This document shows, one piece after another, positions 1-9,206 of a stretch of 64,000 nucleotides of DNA. Source of the stretch: Streptomyces diastatochromogenes. Lineage in GTDB: Bacteria > Actinomycetota > Actinomycetes > Streptomycetales > Streptomycetaceae. The notes below the pieces were generated by a model, which saw nothing but the letters and a program-made list of their open reading frames with translations, had not been told where the DNA came from and made no database searches. Position numbers and translations under genes: made by a program. The stretch spans positions 1,364,001 to 1,428,000 of the forward strand of contig JAPTYK010000001.1 in NCBI GenBank assembly GCA_026913215.1, given 5' to 3'. The first letter of the stretch is position 1; every line of letters begins with the position of its first letter.

Positions 1-999
1 ACCTCGCCGCCCACCGGGGTGGACTCGTCCTGATCAGCCACGACGTGCGGCTCCTCGCCGACACCGTCAACCGGGTCTTCCACCTCGACCCGCAGCGGGC
101 CGCGCTCGACGTCCACAACACCGGCTGGGACGCGTATCTCGCCCAGCGGGACGCCGACGAGCGGCGCCGGGTCCGCGAGCGCGCCAACGCCGAGCGGAAG
201 GCGGCCGCCCTGCACGCGCAGGCGGACCGCATGAAGTCCAGGGTGGCGACGGCGACGACGGCCCGCAGCATGGCGCGCCGGGCCGACCGGATGCTCGCCG
301 GCTCGACCCGGTGCGGCAGGCCGAGCGGGTCGCCCGCATCCGGCTGCCGGAGCCCGCCCCTGCGGCCGGACGCCGCTGGGCGCGGTGTCGCTCACCAAGG
401 CGTACGGGGAGCGGACGGTGCTCGACGGGGTGGACCTGGCCGTGGACCGGGGCGCCCGGCTCGTCGTCCTCGGGCTCAACGGGGCCGGCAAGACGACCCT
501 GCTGCGCCTCCTCGCCGGGCAGGAGGTCCCCGACGCGGGGCGGGTGGTGCGCGGGCACGGGCTGCGGCTCGGCTACTTCGCCCAGGAGCACGAGACGCTG
601 GACCCGGAGCGCACGGTCCGGGAGAACCTCGCGGCGGCGGCTCCACAGCTGACGGACGGTGAGGTACGGGCGGTGCTCGGCGCGTTCCTGTTCCGGGGCG
701 ACGACGCCGACAAACCGGCCGGTGTCCTCTCCGGCGGCGAGAAGACGCGCCTCGCCCTGGCCTCCCTGGTCCACTCCGGTGCGAACGTGCTGCTCCTGGA
801 CGAGCCCACCAACAACCTGGACCCGGCGTCGCGCGACGAGGTCCTGGCGGCCGTGGGCACGTACCCGGGGGCGATCGTGATGGTCACGCACGACGAGGGC
901 GCGCTCGACGCGCTGCGCCCCGAGCGGGTCCTGCTGCTCCCGGACGCGGACGAGGACCTGTGGAGCGCGGAGTACCGGGAGCTGGTCGCCCTGGCGTGA
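1..999 (+). CDS. ABC-F family ATP-binding protein (3' part, two frame breaks)
   Basis: C-terminal part of a duplicated-ATPase ABC-F protein (soluble, ribosome-associated translation or antibiotic-protection factors). The gene enters from the left edge. The second ATPase domain is clear: Walker A GLNGAGKTT, signature LSGGEKTRLAL, Walker B VLLLDEPTNNLD and a switch histidine in VTHDEG. Before it lies the charged linker typical of ABC-F proteins. Two one-base losses, near 307 (GGCCTC read as GGCTC) and near 380 (GGGCC read as GGCC), split the linker over three frames; restoring them gives a continuous protein. There are no membrane segments, so it is not a transporter. The specific subfamily cannot be told. 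Confidence 0.85.
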
Positions 1000-1059
1000 G
1001 GACCCGTCGGCCGGGGCGGGGGCCGCCGTGACCGGGGCGTCCTGGCCCGGAGCTGTGGC

Positions 1060-2222
1060 CTAGTCCTGGCGGACCGCCCGCAGGACCACGAACTTCCGGT
1101 CGCTCGCGACGAGTTCGCTGTTGCCGAAGATGCGGCGGAGCGTGACGTGGTAGCCGAGGTGGCGGTTGCCGATGACCCACAGTTCGCCGCCGGTCCGCAG
1201 GGCGCGCCGGGCGTCCGTGAACATGCGGCGGGCGGTGCGGTCGGTGGTGGCCTGGTGGCTGTGGAACGGCGGGTTGTTGAGGACGAGGTCCACCGAGCCG
1301 GGGGCGAGTGCGGTGAGGCCGTCGCCGACGAGGAACTTCGCCTTGCGGTCCGTGCCCACGTGGGTGCGGAAGTTCTCCTGGGCCGAGGCGACCGCCTGGT
1401 ACGACTCGTCGGTGAAGACGAGTTCCGCGTCGGGTTCGTGGAGGGCGATGGCGAGGCCGACGACGCCGTTGCCGCAGCCCAGGTCGGCGACGCGGGCGCT
1501 GCCGAGGCCACCGGGGAGGTTGGCGAGGAAGAAGCGGGTGCCGATGTCGAGGCGGTCGGCGCAGAAGACGCCGGCGTGGTTGGTGACGGGCAGTCCGGGG
1601 AGACCGGGCGCGGGGGTGTCCGCCGGGAGCTCGTAGGTGTGGGGCCACGGGTTCGGTCCGGGCTTGAGGGCCGGATCGGGGGTGGTGTGGATGAGCCGGG
1701 CCTTCTTCACCGCGAGCGAGGTGCGGGTGGGGCCGAGGATCCGCTCGAAGAGCCTGAGCGTGGAGGTGTGGATGTCCTGACCATGCCCGTGCCGACGATC
1801 ACGGTGCCCTCGTGCACGGCGGGGGCCAGCCGGTGCAGTTGGTCCTCCAGGAGCGCGAGGCTCTTGGGGACGCGGACGAGGAGCACGTCGATCCGCTCGG
1901 GCGGCGGGTCCTGGGTGGTGAGCAGCCGGACGGCGTCCGGGGCGGCTCCGGCGCGCGCGAGGTTGGCCCGGGTGGCCTGCTCACCGAGGTACGAGTCGGT
2001 GATCTGGACGAGTTCGCGGGGTCCCGCGGCCTGCAGCGCGGTGACGAGGGCTCCCCAGCGGTCGCCGAGGACGGCGACGCTGCCGGAGAGGTCGGTCCCG
2101 GCCTCGGCGAGGTGCCCGAGGAGGTACTCGTCGGAGGCGTCCCAGGCGCGGAGCTGGTCGCGCGGGTCCTCGGGGAATCGGGTCAGCGTGAAGGCGCCCC
2201 ATGACGTGCTCAAACGGTTCAT
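1060..2222 (-). CDS. RsmC/RlmG-type rRNA guanine-N2 methyltransferase (one frame break)
   Basis: Two-domain class I SAM-dependent methyltransferase. The N-terminal non-catalytic half (about residues 1-165) and the C-terminal catalytic half sit in different frames, joined near 1777 where CAAGGA is read as CAGGA. The catalytic half has the SAM-binding motif VADLGCGNGVVGLA and the base-flipping motif LNNPPFH, which mark the RsmC/RlmG family that methylates guanine N2 in 16S or 23S rRNA. Restored length is about 387 residues, normal for the family. The ATG at 2222 begins the N-terminal half. Which rRNA position is modified cannot be decided here. Confidence 0.85.
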
Positions 2223-2260
2223 CGTGCTCTCAGGCTAGCCGGTCGGGAGCGCGATCGCCG

Positions 2261-2836
2261 TCAGTGCGCGGCGGCGGTGAGGTGGAGGTGCCAGAGACCG
2301 GGGCGGCCGGTGAGGGTGAGGGTGGAGAGGGGGCGGACATCGACGTTCCAGTAGGTGGCGGGCGGGGCCTTGAGGGCGTACACGAGGGCGGCGCGCACGA
2401 CGGAGGGTTCGGCGACGGCGACGATGGAGCCGTCCTCGGCGGGGCGGGTGTCGAGCCAGTGCCCTATCCGGGTGATGAAGGCGAGGAGCGGTTCGCCGCC
2501 GTGCGGGGCGGTGCGGGCGTCGGTGAGCCAGGCGTCGACGGCGGCCGGTTCGAGGGCGGCGACCTCGGCGAGGGTCAGGCCCCGCCAGCGGCCCATGTCG
2601 CAGTCGCGCAGCGCGGGCTGGGCGAGCGGGGCGTAGCCGAGGGCGGTGCCGGTGGCGCGGCTGCGCGGGGTCGGGGAGCAGTAGCGCAGTTCGGCCGCGC
2701 CGAGCGGGATGAGCGCGGGCGCGGCCTGCTGCACCTCGTACCAGCCGGCCTCGTCGAGCGGCCGGTCGTCGTCGAATCGTTCGGCGAGCAGGGAGGAGCT
2801 GCGTGCCGCCGTGACGAGCGTCACCCGAAGACTCAT
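2261..2836 (-). CDS. histidine phosphatase (phosphoglycerate-mutase-like) family protein
   Basis: Intact small protein of about 190 residues. It begins MSLRVTLVTAARSS, aligning with the strand-1 segment of histidine phosphatases, but the usual RHG catalytic triplet is replaced by TAA, so catalysis is doubtful. Later segments (CSPTPRSRATGTALG, DMGRWRGLTLAEVAA, VAVAEPSVVRAAL) match the family layout. The ATG at 2836 is preferred over one 36 bases upstream because it begins at the first beta strand. Similar proteins are common in Streptomyces and are often annotated as phosphatases without a known substrate. Confidence 0.75.
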   Translation of the reverse strand: MSLRVTLVTAARSSSLLAERFDDDRPLDEAGWYEVQQAAPALIPLGAAELRYCSPTPRSRATGTALGYAPLAQPALRDCDMGRWRGLTLAEVAALEPAAVDAWLTDARTAPHGGEPLLAFITRIGHWLDTRPAEDGSIVAVAEPSVVRAALVYALKAPPATYWNVDVRPLSTLTLTGRPGLWHLHLTAAAH

Positions 2837-2905
2837 GGCCGCGATCGTGAGGCCGGTGCCCCCGCTGGTCAAGGGGTCATATGCCGGGGCCGGTGGGGGC
2901 CGGGT

Positions 2906-3366
2906 TCACTGCTGCCCGAGAGACATCCACTTGTCCGGATTCTGTAGTGGCGCGAAACCGACCTTCTCGTACACGCCGTGCGCGTCGGCGGTGGCGAGCA
3001 TGATGCGGCGCAGTCCGTACGGGGCCAGGTGGTCGCGGACGGCGGTGACGAGCGCGGTGCCGAGGCCGGTGCCGCGGGCGGGGCGGTCGACGTAGACGTC
3101 GCAGAGCCAGGCGAAGGTGGCGTAGTCGGTGACGACGCGCGCGTAGGCGCTCATCTCGCCGGTCTCGCGGTGGTAGGCGCCGAGGTTCAGCGAGCCCGCG
3201 ATGGCGCTGTCCTGCTTCTCCCGAGGTCGGCCGAGCGCCCAGTAGGCGTCGGTGGAGAGCCAGTGGTGGACGCGGGCGGCGTCGATGCGGGTGGGGTCGG
3301 CTGAGATCTCGTACGCCCCGTGCATGACGGGGCGGCGGGGGCGGCGGGGGCCGTGCTGTCGCTCAT
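2906..3366 (-). CDS. GNAT family N-acetyltransferase (one frame break near the start)
   Basis: Acetyl-CoA-dependent N-acetyltransferase. The GNAT core is visible: the acetyl-CoA loop VDRPARGTGLGTALV and the C-terminal AHGVYEKVGFAPL strand. The likely start is ATG at 3366 (MSDSTAP), behind GGAAG; a base lost in a C run near 3331 moves the frame, and a second in-frame ATG at 3325 gives an almost complete enzyme anyway. Substrate unknown. It sits downstream of the MocR-type regulator on the same strand. Confidence 0.8.
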
Positions 3367-3467
3367 GGGCGAAGGCTTCCAGGGGCGGGTGGGGCTTGTC
3401 AGGCGAATTTGCCCCGGGCCGGGGACGGGGCGGGCCGCGCCGGGCGCGGCGCGGCCCCGGCGCGGGG

Positions 3468-4895
3468 TCAGCCGGTGAGCTCGTCCACCGCCGTCCGCAG
3501 CCGCCGCACGCCCTCGGCGATCTCCGTGGGCCGGCGACACCCGCGAAACTCAGCCGGATGTGGCCGGCGGGGGTTCGGCGCAGAAGTAGGGACGGCCGGG
3601 GCGGCGGCGACCCCGGCGCGCAGGGCCGCGGCGAGGAGGGAGGCCTCGGGGAGGGTGTCGGGAGGCGCAGCCAGAGGTGGTAGCCGCCGGAGGGGACGGA
3701 GGGCGGGGCGAGTTCGGGGAGGTGGCGGGTGAGGGCGGCGGTCATGGTGTCCCGGCGGCTCTTGAGCTCCTGGGCGACGGCGCGGAGGTGGCGGGGCCAG
3801 GCCGGGGAGCCGACGAGTTCGAGCGCGGCCTCCTGGAGGGGCCGGGGGACGAAGAAGCTGTCGACGACCTGGATGGCGCGCAGCCGTTCCAGGACGGGTC
3901 CGCGGGCGGCGAGGGCGCCGACGCGGAGGCTCGCCGAGGTGATCTTGGTGAGGGAGTGGATGTGGACGACGACGCCGTCGGGGTCGTCGGCGACGAGCGG
4001 CGCGGGGAGCGGTCCCGCGTCCTCGTGGACGAGGCGGCGGGCGAAGTCGTCCTCGACGACGAAGGCCCCGGCGGCGCGGGCGATGCGGACGACCTCCCGG
4101 CGGCGCTCGGCGCGCAGCGCGGTGCCGGTGGGGTTCTGGAAGAGCGGCTGGCAGACGAAGACGCGGGCGCCGGTGGCACGGAAGGCGGCTTCGAGGAGTT
4201 CGGGGCGCACCCTTCGGTGTCGGTCGGCACGGGGACGGGGCGGAGTCCGGCGGCGCGGGCGACGGCGAGCATGCCGGGGTAGGTGGGCGACTCGACGAGG
4301 ACGGGGGTGCCGGGCGGGGCGAGGGCGCGCAGCGCGGTGCTGATGGCGGACTGGCCGCCGGCGGTGACGAGGACCTCGGCGGCGGTGACGCTGCCGCCGA
4401 TCTCGCGGGCGAACCACGCGCGCAGTTCGGGCAGGCCGTCGGTGGGCGGTCTGTCCCAGGCGCCGGGGCGGCGGCCGGCCCGGGCGAGGGCGGCGGCGAG
4501 GGCGCCTCGGGCTGGAGGGAGGGTGGAGGTAGCCGCCGTTGAACTCGATCACGCCGGGCGGGGGCGCGGAGAGGTGACGAGGACGCCGGAGGCGTCGACG
4601 GCCCGGGGACGAGTTCGGTGGCGGTGTCGGCGCTGAGGGCGACCTCCTGCCAGGAGGTGTCCCCGACGGCGGGGGTGGGGGTGCGCGGTGCGGCGCGGAA
4701 GGCTCCGGCGCCGGGGCGGGTGACGACGAGCCCTTCGGCGGCGAGCTGGGCGAGGGCCCGGGTGACGGTGACCGGGGAGACGTGATACCGCTCGACGAGC
4801 GCCCGGCTCGACGGCAGTTTTCCACCGGGAGAGTAGCGGTCCAGCTCGGCCCTCAGGGATTTCGCCAGTTCCGCGACACTGCTACGCTCGTGCAT
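3468..4895 (-). CDS. MocR/PdxR-like GntR regulator with aminotransferase domain (many frame breaks)
   Basis: Chimeric regulator: an N-terminal winged helix of the GntR family (residues about 1-75, VERYHVSPVTVTRALAQLAAEGL) joined to a class I aminotransferase fold that senses PLP or an amino compound. The C-terminal part shows VCQPLFQNPTG, VVEDDFARR and the PLP-lysine region HSLTKITSASLRVG. The reading jumps between all three frames at least six times between about 4610 and 3540. The ATG at 4895 overlaps the start of the divergent EamA exporter gene. MocR proteins often control the gene next to them, so the exporter is the likely target. It may be a real pseudogene, but the breaks look like those in essential genes nearby. 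Confidence 0.7.
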   Translation of the reverse strand: MHERSSVAELAKSLRAELDRYSPGGKLPSSRALVERYHVSPVTVTRALAQLAAEGLVVTRPGAGAFRAAPRTPTPAVGDTSWQEVALSADTATELVPGPSTPPASSSPLRAPARRDRVQRRLPPPSLQPEAPSPPPSPGPAAAPAPGTDRPPTACPNCARGSPARSAAASPPPRSSSPPAASPPSAPRCAPSPRPAPPSSSSRPPTPACSPSPAPPDSAPSPCRPTPKGAPRTPRSRLPCHRRPRLRLPAALPEPHRHRAARRAPPGGRPHRPRRRGLRRRGRLRPPPRPRGRGTAPRAARRRRPRRRRRPHPLPHQDHLGEPPRRRPRRPRTRPGTAARHPGRRQLLRPPAPPGGRARTRRLPGLAPPPPRRRPGAQEPPGHHDRRPHPPPPRTRPALRPLRRLPPLAAPPDTLPEASLLAAALRAGVAAAPAVPTSAPNPRRPHPAEFRGCRRPTEIAEGVRRLRTAVDELTG

Positions 4896-5919
4896 GAGAG
4901 CACACGATAGCGCTACTACCCCGACGACGATAGCGGTCACCACCGCCGGATCCCCTCGGACCGAATCCCCGCGAACCGAATCCCCGCGGACCGAATCCCT
5001 GCGGACCGAATCCCTGCGGGCCGAATCTCTGCGGACCGGATCCGCCCGCGCCGCCGCCGACCCCCGGAGGAGCGGCACGCTGCTCGCCGGTCTCGGCGTG
5101 GTCGCCTTCTCGCTCACCTTCCCGTCGACGGTCTGGGGCCTGGAGAGCTTCGGCCCCTGGTCGCTGGTGGCCGTGCGCTCCACCCTCGCCGCGCTCGTCG
5201 CCGGCACGTTCCTCCTCGCGGGCCGGGTGCCGCTGCCCGAGCGCCGCCACTGGGCGGGCCTCGCCGTGGTCGCCTGCGGTGTCGTCATCGGCTTCCCGCT
5301 CCTGACCACGCTGGCCCTGCGGACCTCCACCACCTCGCACGCCGCCGTCGTCGTGGGCCTCCTGCCGCTCACCACCGCGACCCTCGCCGCCGTGCGGACC
5401 GGGCGGCGGCCGTCCCGTGCCTTCTGGATCGCGGCCGTCTCCGGCGCCCTGGTGGTGCTGGGCTTCACCCTTCAGCAGAGCGGCGGCTCGTTCTCCACGG
5501 GCGACCTGTACCTCTTCGGGGCGCTGCTCGTGTGCGCGGCCGGGTACACCGAGGGCGGCCGGCTCGCCGCTCTCATGCCGGGCTGGCAGGTCATCGGCTG
5601 GGCCCTGCTCCTCTGCCTGCCACTGATGGCGGTCGCCTCGGCCGTCACCCTGTCGATCGAGCCGGTCCACCTGACCGCGCACGGCGTCATCGGTCTCGTC
5701 TGGGTCGCCCTCGGCTCCACCTTCTTCGGCCTGTACGTCTGGTACCGGGGCATGGCCGCGATCGGCATCCCCAAGGCCAGTCAGCTCCAGCTCGCCCAGC
5801 CGCTCCTCACCCTCTTCTGGTCGGTCTCCCTGCTCGGCGAGACCCTGCCCCTGGCCGCCCCGGTCGCCGCGGTGGCGGTCCTGGTCTGCATCGCCGTCAC
5901 CCAGCGGGCGAAGAGCTGA
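4894..5919 (+). CDS. EamA (DMT superfamily) transporter
   Basis: Ten-helix drug/metabolite transporter, intact, 341 residues. Two EamA repeats are recognisable, the first starting near GTLLAGLGVVAFSLTFPSTVWG and the second near GDLYLFGALLVCAAGYTEGG; the helices run from about residue 65 to the C terminus. Family members export amino acids or small metabolites from the cytoplasm. The first 60 residues are not membrane-like and contain a five-residue repeat (RTESP/RTESL) encoded by six 15-bp units. A start downstream of 4894 is therefore possible, though no better start with a ribosome site is evident. It is transcribed away from the MocR gene. Confidence 0.85.
   Translation: MRAHDSATTPTTIAVTTAGSPRTESPRTESPRTESLRTESLRAESLRTGSARAAADPRRSGTLLAGLGVVAFSLTFPSTVWGLESFGPWSLVAVRSTLAALVAGTFLLAGRVPLPERRHWAGLAVVACGVVIGFPLLTTLALRTSTTSHAAVVVGLLPLTTATLAAVRTGRRPSRAFWIAAVSGALVVLGFTLQQSGGSFSTGDLYLFGALLVCAAGYTEGGRLAALMPGWQVIGWALLLCLPLMAVASAVTLSIEPVHLTAHGVIGLVWVALGSTFFGLYVWYRGMAAIGIPKASQLQLAQPLLTLFWSVSLLGETLPLAAPVAAVAVLVCIAVTQRAKS
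4905..4937. promoter_or_regulatory. candidate MocR operator, direct repeat CGATAGCG
   Basis: Two near-identical copies, CGATAGCGCT at 4905-4914 and CGATAGCGGT at 4928-4937, lie 23 bp apart next to the overlapping starts of the MocR regulator and the EamA exporter. The first copy contains the palindrome TAGCGCTA. MocR regulators such as PdxR and GabR bind paired direct repeats in divergent promoters, so an operator role is plausible. It would lie inside the exporter reading frame if that starts at 4894. Confidence 0.45.
4957..5046 (+). repeat. 15-bp tandem repeat, six copies
   Basis: Units of the form CGGACCGAATCCCTG follow each other without gaps at 4957, 4972, 4987, 5002, 5017 and 5032, with one to four differences each. 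In frame they encode RTESP, RTESL, RAESL and RTGSA in the N-terminal extension of the EamA exporter. Confidence 0.9.
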
Positions 5920-6012
5920 CGCGACGAACCGGTGCGAAGCGGGTCACAATGACAGAAAGATGCCCTGCGCAGTACAGGACAGGAAGAGCCCGGTCGCGAG
6001 GAGGTCACCCCG

Positions 6013-6216
6013 ATGCAGGCGAGCGTGGGCGACAAGCTGCTGGTGCACGGCCGGACCGTCGGTCACCACGACCGCACGGCCAAGGTCCTTCAGGTACTGG
6101 GGGAGAACGGCACTCCCCCGTACCGCGTGAAGTTCGAGGACGACGGTCACGAGGCCCTGATGTCGCCGGGCCCCGACACCGTCGTACGCCACGAGCCGGG
6201 GACGGGGATCGGCTGA
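6013..6216 (+). CDS. DUF1918 domain protein
   Basis: Small 67-residue protein of the DUF1918 family, which is widespread in actinomycetes and has no assigned biochemical role. Family features seen: VGDKLLVHGRTVGHHDR at the start and PYRVKFEDDGHEALMSPGPDTVV in the middle, an SH3-like beta-rich fold. It has a strong ribosome site (GAGGAGG seven bases before ATG). It stands alone between the EamA exporter and the convergent glycosidase-like gene. Confidence 0.9.
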   Translation: MQASVGDKLLVHGRTVGHHDRTAKVLQVLGENGTPPYRVKFEDDGHEALMSPGPDTVVRHEPGTGIG

Positions 6217-6219
6217 CCC

Positions 6220-7469
6220 CTACCTCGGCGGGCGGGCCCCGGTCGGGTAGTGGTCGGCCACCACGGCGCTCATCGCCCCGATCGGGTCCGCGGCCACCTC
6301 CTTCGCGGAGAAGAAGCAGTGACCGCCGACCGAGGGGTACGCACGGGCCAGCTCCAGGTGGCGTGAGAGTTCCCGCGGGTCCTGCCAGGCCGCGGGCTGG
6401 GCGGGGTCGCCCGCCTTGTAGAGCGCCTCCCCGACGTAGAGGCCGACGCCGGTGTCCCGGACCACCGCGTCCCACCAGGGCAGCAGCTTGGCGTAGTCGG
6501 CGGCGGGCAGCCCGATGTTCCAGTAGAGCTGCGGGACCACGTAGTCGATCCAGCCCTCCCTGATCCACTTCCGGGTGTCGGCGTACAGGTCGTCGTACGT
6601 CTGGACGCCCGCGCGGGAGTCCGAGCCCTCCGGGTCGGTGGCGGCGTTCCGCCAGACCCCGAACGGGCTGATGCCGAACGCCGTGTGCCTCCTGGTCTCC
6701 GCGATCCGGGCGGACATCTCCGAGACCAGCAGATCGGTGTTGTGGCGCCGCCAGGACGCCTTGTCCGGGAAGTCCCCGCCGTAGCGCGCGTACGCCTCGT
6801 CGTCGGCGAAGACCTGTCCGGCCACCGGGTACGGGTAGAAGTAGTCGTCCCAGTGCACGGCGTCGACGTCGTAGCGGCGCACCGCGTCCAGCATCGCGTC
6901 CTGGACGAAGCTCCGGACCTCGGGCAGCCCCGGGTTGTAGTAGAGCTTCCCGCCGTAGGGCAGCACCCACTCCGGGTGGAGCCGGGCCGGATGACCGGCG
7001 GCGAGCAGGCCGGGGTCCGTGTGGTTCGCCACGCGGTACGGGTTGAACCAGGCGTGCAGTTCGAGCCCCCGGGCGTGGGCCTCCTCGACCGCCGTGCCCA
7101 GCGGGTCCCAGCCGGGGTCCCGGCCCTGTGTGCCGGTCAGGTACTGCGCCCACGGCTCGTACGGGGAGGGCCACAGCGCGTCGGCGGTCGGCCGGACCTG
7201 GAGCACCACCGTGTTGAGCCGGCGCTCGACGGCCGCGTCCAGGTGGCCGAGGAGCTCCGCGCGCTGCCGCTCGGCGCTCAGACCGGCGCGGAGGGCCAGT
7301 CGCGGTTGGCGACCGTCGCCAGCCACATGCCCCGGAACTCCCGCTTCCGGTGCGGTTTCCCGCGCGCCGGAGCCGCTGCGGCGGCCGCCGGAGCGCCTGT
7401 CGTTCCCGTCACGGCGAGCGCCGCTCCGCCGACGCCGGCCACGAACCCTCTTCTGCCGATAGGCCGCAC
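6220..7469 (-). CDS. Tat-exported GH10-like glycosyl hydrolase (YngK type, one frame break)
   Basis: Predicted exported glycoside hydrolase of the GHL10/DUF4015 type (family-10-like TIM barrel, possibly acting on cell-wall glycans). The GTG at 7469 follows AGGAGGGG at 5 bases and begins a twin-arginine signal (GRRGFVAGVGG followed by an Ala-rich cleavage region). Core motifs are REFRGMWLATVANRDWP, LQVRPTADALWPS, AWFNPYRV and VDAVHWDDYFYPYP, followed by YNPGLPEVR in the family pattern. One G lost near 7284 (CCGGGTC read as CCGGTC) separates the signal region from the body. Restored length is about 416 residues. Confidence 0.85.
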
Positions 7470-7629
7470 TTGTACCCCTCCTGTGTCGGATACGTCACAC
7501 GCACCCGGACAGCATGCCCGCCCCGGACGATCGATCATCGGTTAATGAGCGGTAACGTCATGGGGGTAGAGGCGGACGCACCCGGAATCACACGGGCCCC
7601 CGCCGCCGGAGAAGAGCGAAAGGCACGAG

Positions 7630-8502
7630 GTGACGAACTCCATGGCCGACATCGAGCGCGTCGGAGTGGTGGGCTGCGGCCAGATGGGCGCGGGCATCGC
7701 AGAGGTGTGTGCCCGGAGCGGGCTTGAGGTGAAGGTCGCCGAGACCACCGGCGAGGCGCTGGAGATCGGCCGCGCACGGCTCTACAACTCGCTGTCGAAG
7801 GCCGCCGAACGCGGCAAGATCAGCGAGGAGGAGCGGGACGCGACGCTCGCCCGCCTCAGCTTCACCACCGACCTGGGCGAGTTCGCCGACCGCGACCTCG
7901 TCATCGAGGCGGTCGTGGAGAACGAGCAGGTCAAGACCGAGATCTTCCAGGTCCTCGACCAGGTGATCACCCGGCCGGACGCCATCCTGGCCTCGAACAC
8001 CTCCTCCATCCCGCTGGTGAAGCTGGCGGTGGCGACCTCCCGCCCCGACCAGATCATCGGCATCCACTTCTTCAACCCGGCCCCGGTGCAGAAGCTCGTC
8101 GAGCTGATCCCGGCCCTCACCACCTCCGAGGGCACGATCAGCCGGGCCCAGGCCTTCGCGGAGAAGGTCCTCGGCAAGCACGCGATCCGCGCCCAGGACC
8201 GCTCCGGCTTCGTGGTCAACGCGCTGCTCGTGCCGTACCTCCTTTCGGCGATCCGGATGTTCGAGTCGGGCATCGCGAGCCGCGAGGACATCGACAACGG
8301 CATGGAGTTCGGCTGCGCCCACCCGATGGGCCCGCTGAAGCTCTCCGACCTGATCGGCCTGGACACGATCGCGTCGATCGCCGACTCGATGTACTCCGAG
8401 TTCAAGGAGCCGCTGTACGCCGCTCCCCCTCTGCTCCAGCGCATGGTGGACGCGGGCAGGCTCGGCCGGAAGACGGGCTCGGGCTTCTACCCGTACTCCT
8501 GA
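7630..8502 (+). CDS. 3-hydroxybutyryl-CoA dehydrogenase family protein
   Basis: Intact 290-residue NAD(P)-dependent 3-hydroxyacyl-CoA dehydrogenase. The Rossmann motif GVVGCGQMGAGIAEV is at the N terminus; ASNTSSIPL, the catalytic His region GIHFFNPAPVQKLVE and RSGFVVNALLVPYL complete the family signature, and it ends with GRKTGSGFYPY. It oxidises or reduces 3-hydroxyacyl-CoA in short-chain fatty acid or butyryl-CoA metabolism. The start may be GTG 7630 or ATG 7642, four codons later. It is single, with a bidirectional terminator just after it. Confidence 0.93.
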   Translation: MTNSMADIERVGVVGCGQMGAGIAEVCARSGLEVKVAETTGEALEIGRARLYNSLSKAAERGKISEEERDATLARLSFTTDLGEFADRDLVIEAVVENEQVKTEIFQVLDQVITRPDAILASNTSSIPLVKLAVATSRPDQIIGIHFFNPAPVQKLVELIPALTTSEGTISRAQAFAEKVLGKHAIRAQDRSGFVVNALLVPYLLSAIRMFESGIASREDIDNGMEFGCAHPMGPLKLSDLIGLDTIASIADSMYSEFKEPLYAAPPLLQRMVDAGRLGRKTGSGFYPYS

Positions 8503-8558
8503 CCGACCGACACCCCCAGACACGGAGTCCGGCGTCCGACCCCTGACGCCGAGCTCCG

Positions 8559-8600
8559 GCCGGACGGCCCGCATCCCCGCACAGGTACGGGCCGTCCGGC
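8559..8600. terminator. bidirectional hairpin terminator
   Basis: GCCGGACGGCCCG at 8559-8571 pairs perfectly with CGGGCCGTCCGGC at 8588-8600 (13-bp arms, 16-nt loop). It lies between the convergent ends of the hydroxyacyl-CoA dehydrogenase and NUDIX genes. Confidence 0.75.
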
Positions 8601-8617
8601 ACATCCCGCTCCCCGTC

Positions 8618-9144
8618 TCAGCCGAGGCGCAGATGGTGGAGCATCAGCAGTCCGGCGGCCATGTTGGCCGCCGGGATCTCGCCCGGGCGATCATGTCGGG
8701 GATCTTTTCAGCGGGATCCAGGCCCGCCGCGAGGACTCGAACGCGTCCTCGGGCGGTCCTGTAGGTGGCCCGTTCCGCCCAGTAGAGGTGGTGGCGGGCG
8801 TCGGTGAGGCCGTTCGAGGGTTCGACGGTGAGGAGATGGCGCAGCGGCCCCGGCCGCCAGCCGGTCTCCTCCTCCATCTCGCGGGCGGCGGCGGCCTCGA
8901 TGTCCTCGCCGTCCTCGACGACGCCGGCGGCCAGCTCCCAGCCCCAGCTGTCGGTGATGAAGCGGTGGCGCCAGAGCATCAGGACTTCGTCGGCCCCGTT
9001 GACGGCCGTCGCGACGGCGACCGGGCGGAGCCGGATCAGATAGTGGTCGAGGTGGCGGCCGTCCGGGAGTTCGACGTCCGCGAGGTTCACTCGGAACCAG
9101 CGATTCTCATAGACAGAGCGTTCGCTCAGTTTCGTCCACTGCAC
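8618..9144 (-). CDS. NUDIX hydrolase (frame breaks in the C-terminal third)
   Basis: Cytoplasmic pyrophosphohydrolase, ADP-ribose-pyrophosphatase-like. The Nudix box spans about residues 65-90, with AAGVVEDGEDIEAAAAREM followed by EEETGWR, which supplies the metal-binding glutamates. The GTG at 9144 follows GGAAGG at a good distance. The C terminus changes frame near 8757, 8706 and 8690; restoring these gives the tail KKIPDMIARGEIPAANMAA and a stop at 8618-8620. Substrate uncertain. Confidence 0.8.
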
Positions 9145-9206
9145 GTTCTTGCCACCTTCCGATCGGTCGGTGCTTGTTTGGTGGCAATATCGCAGCAGTT
9201 GACGGC

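Noticed and set aside
4957..5046. Possible CRISPR-like array
   Set aside because: Units are 15 bp, contiguous and in frame with a protein; there are no spacers. No CRISPR array or cas gene was found anywhere.
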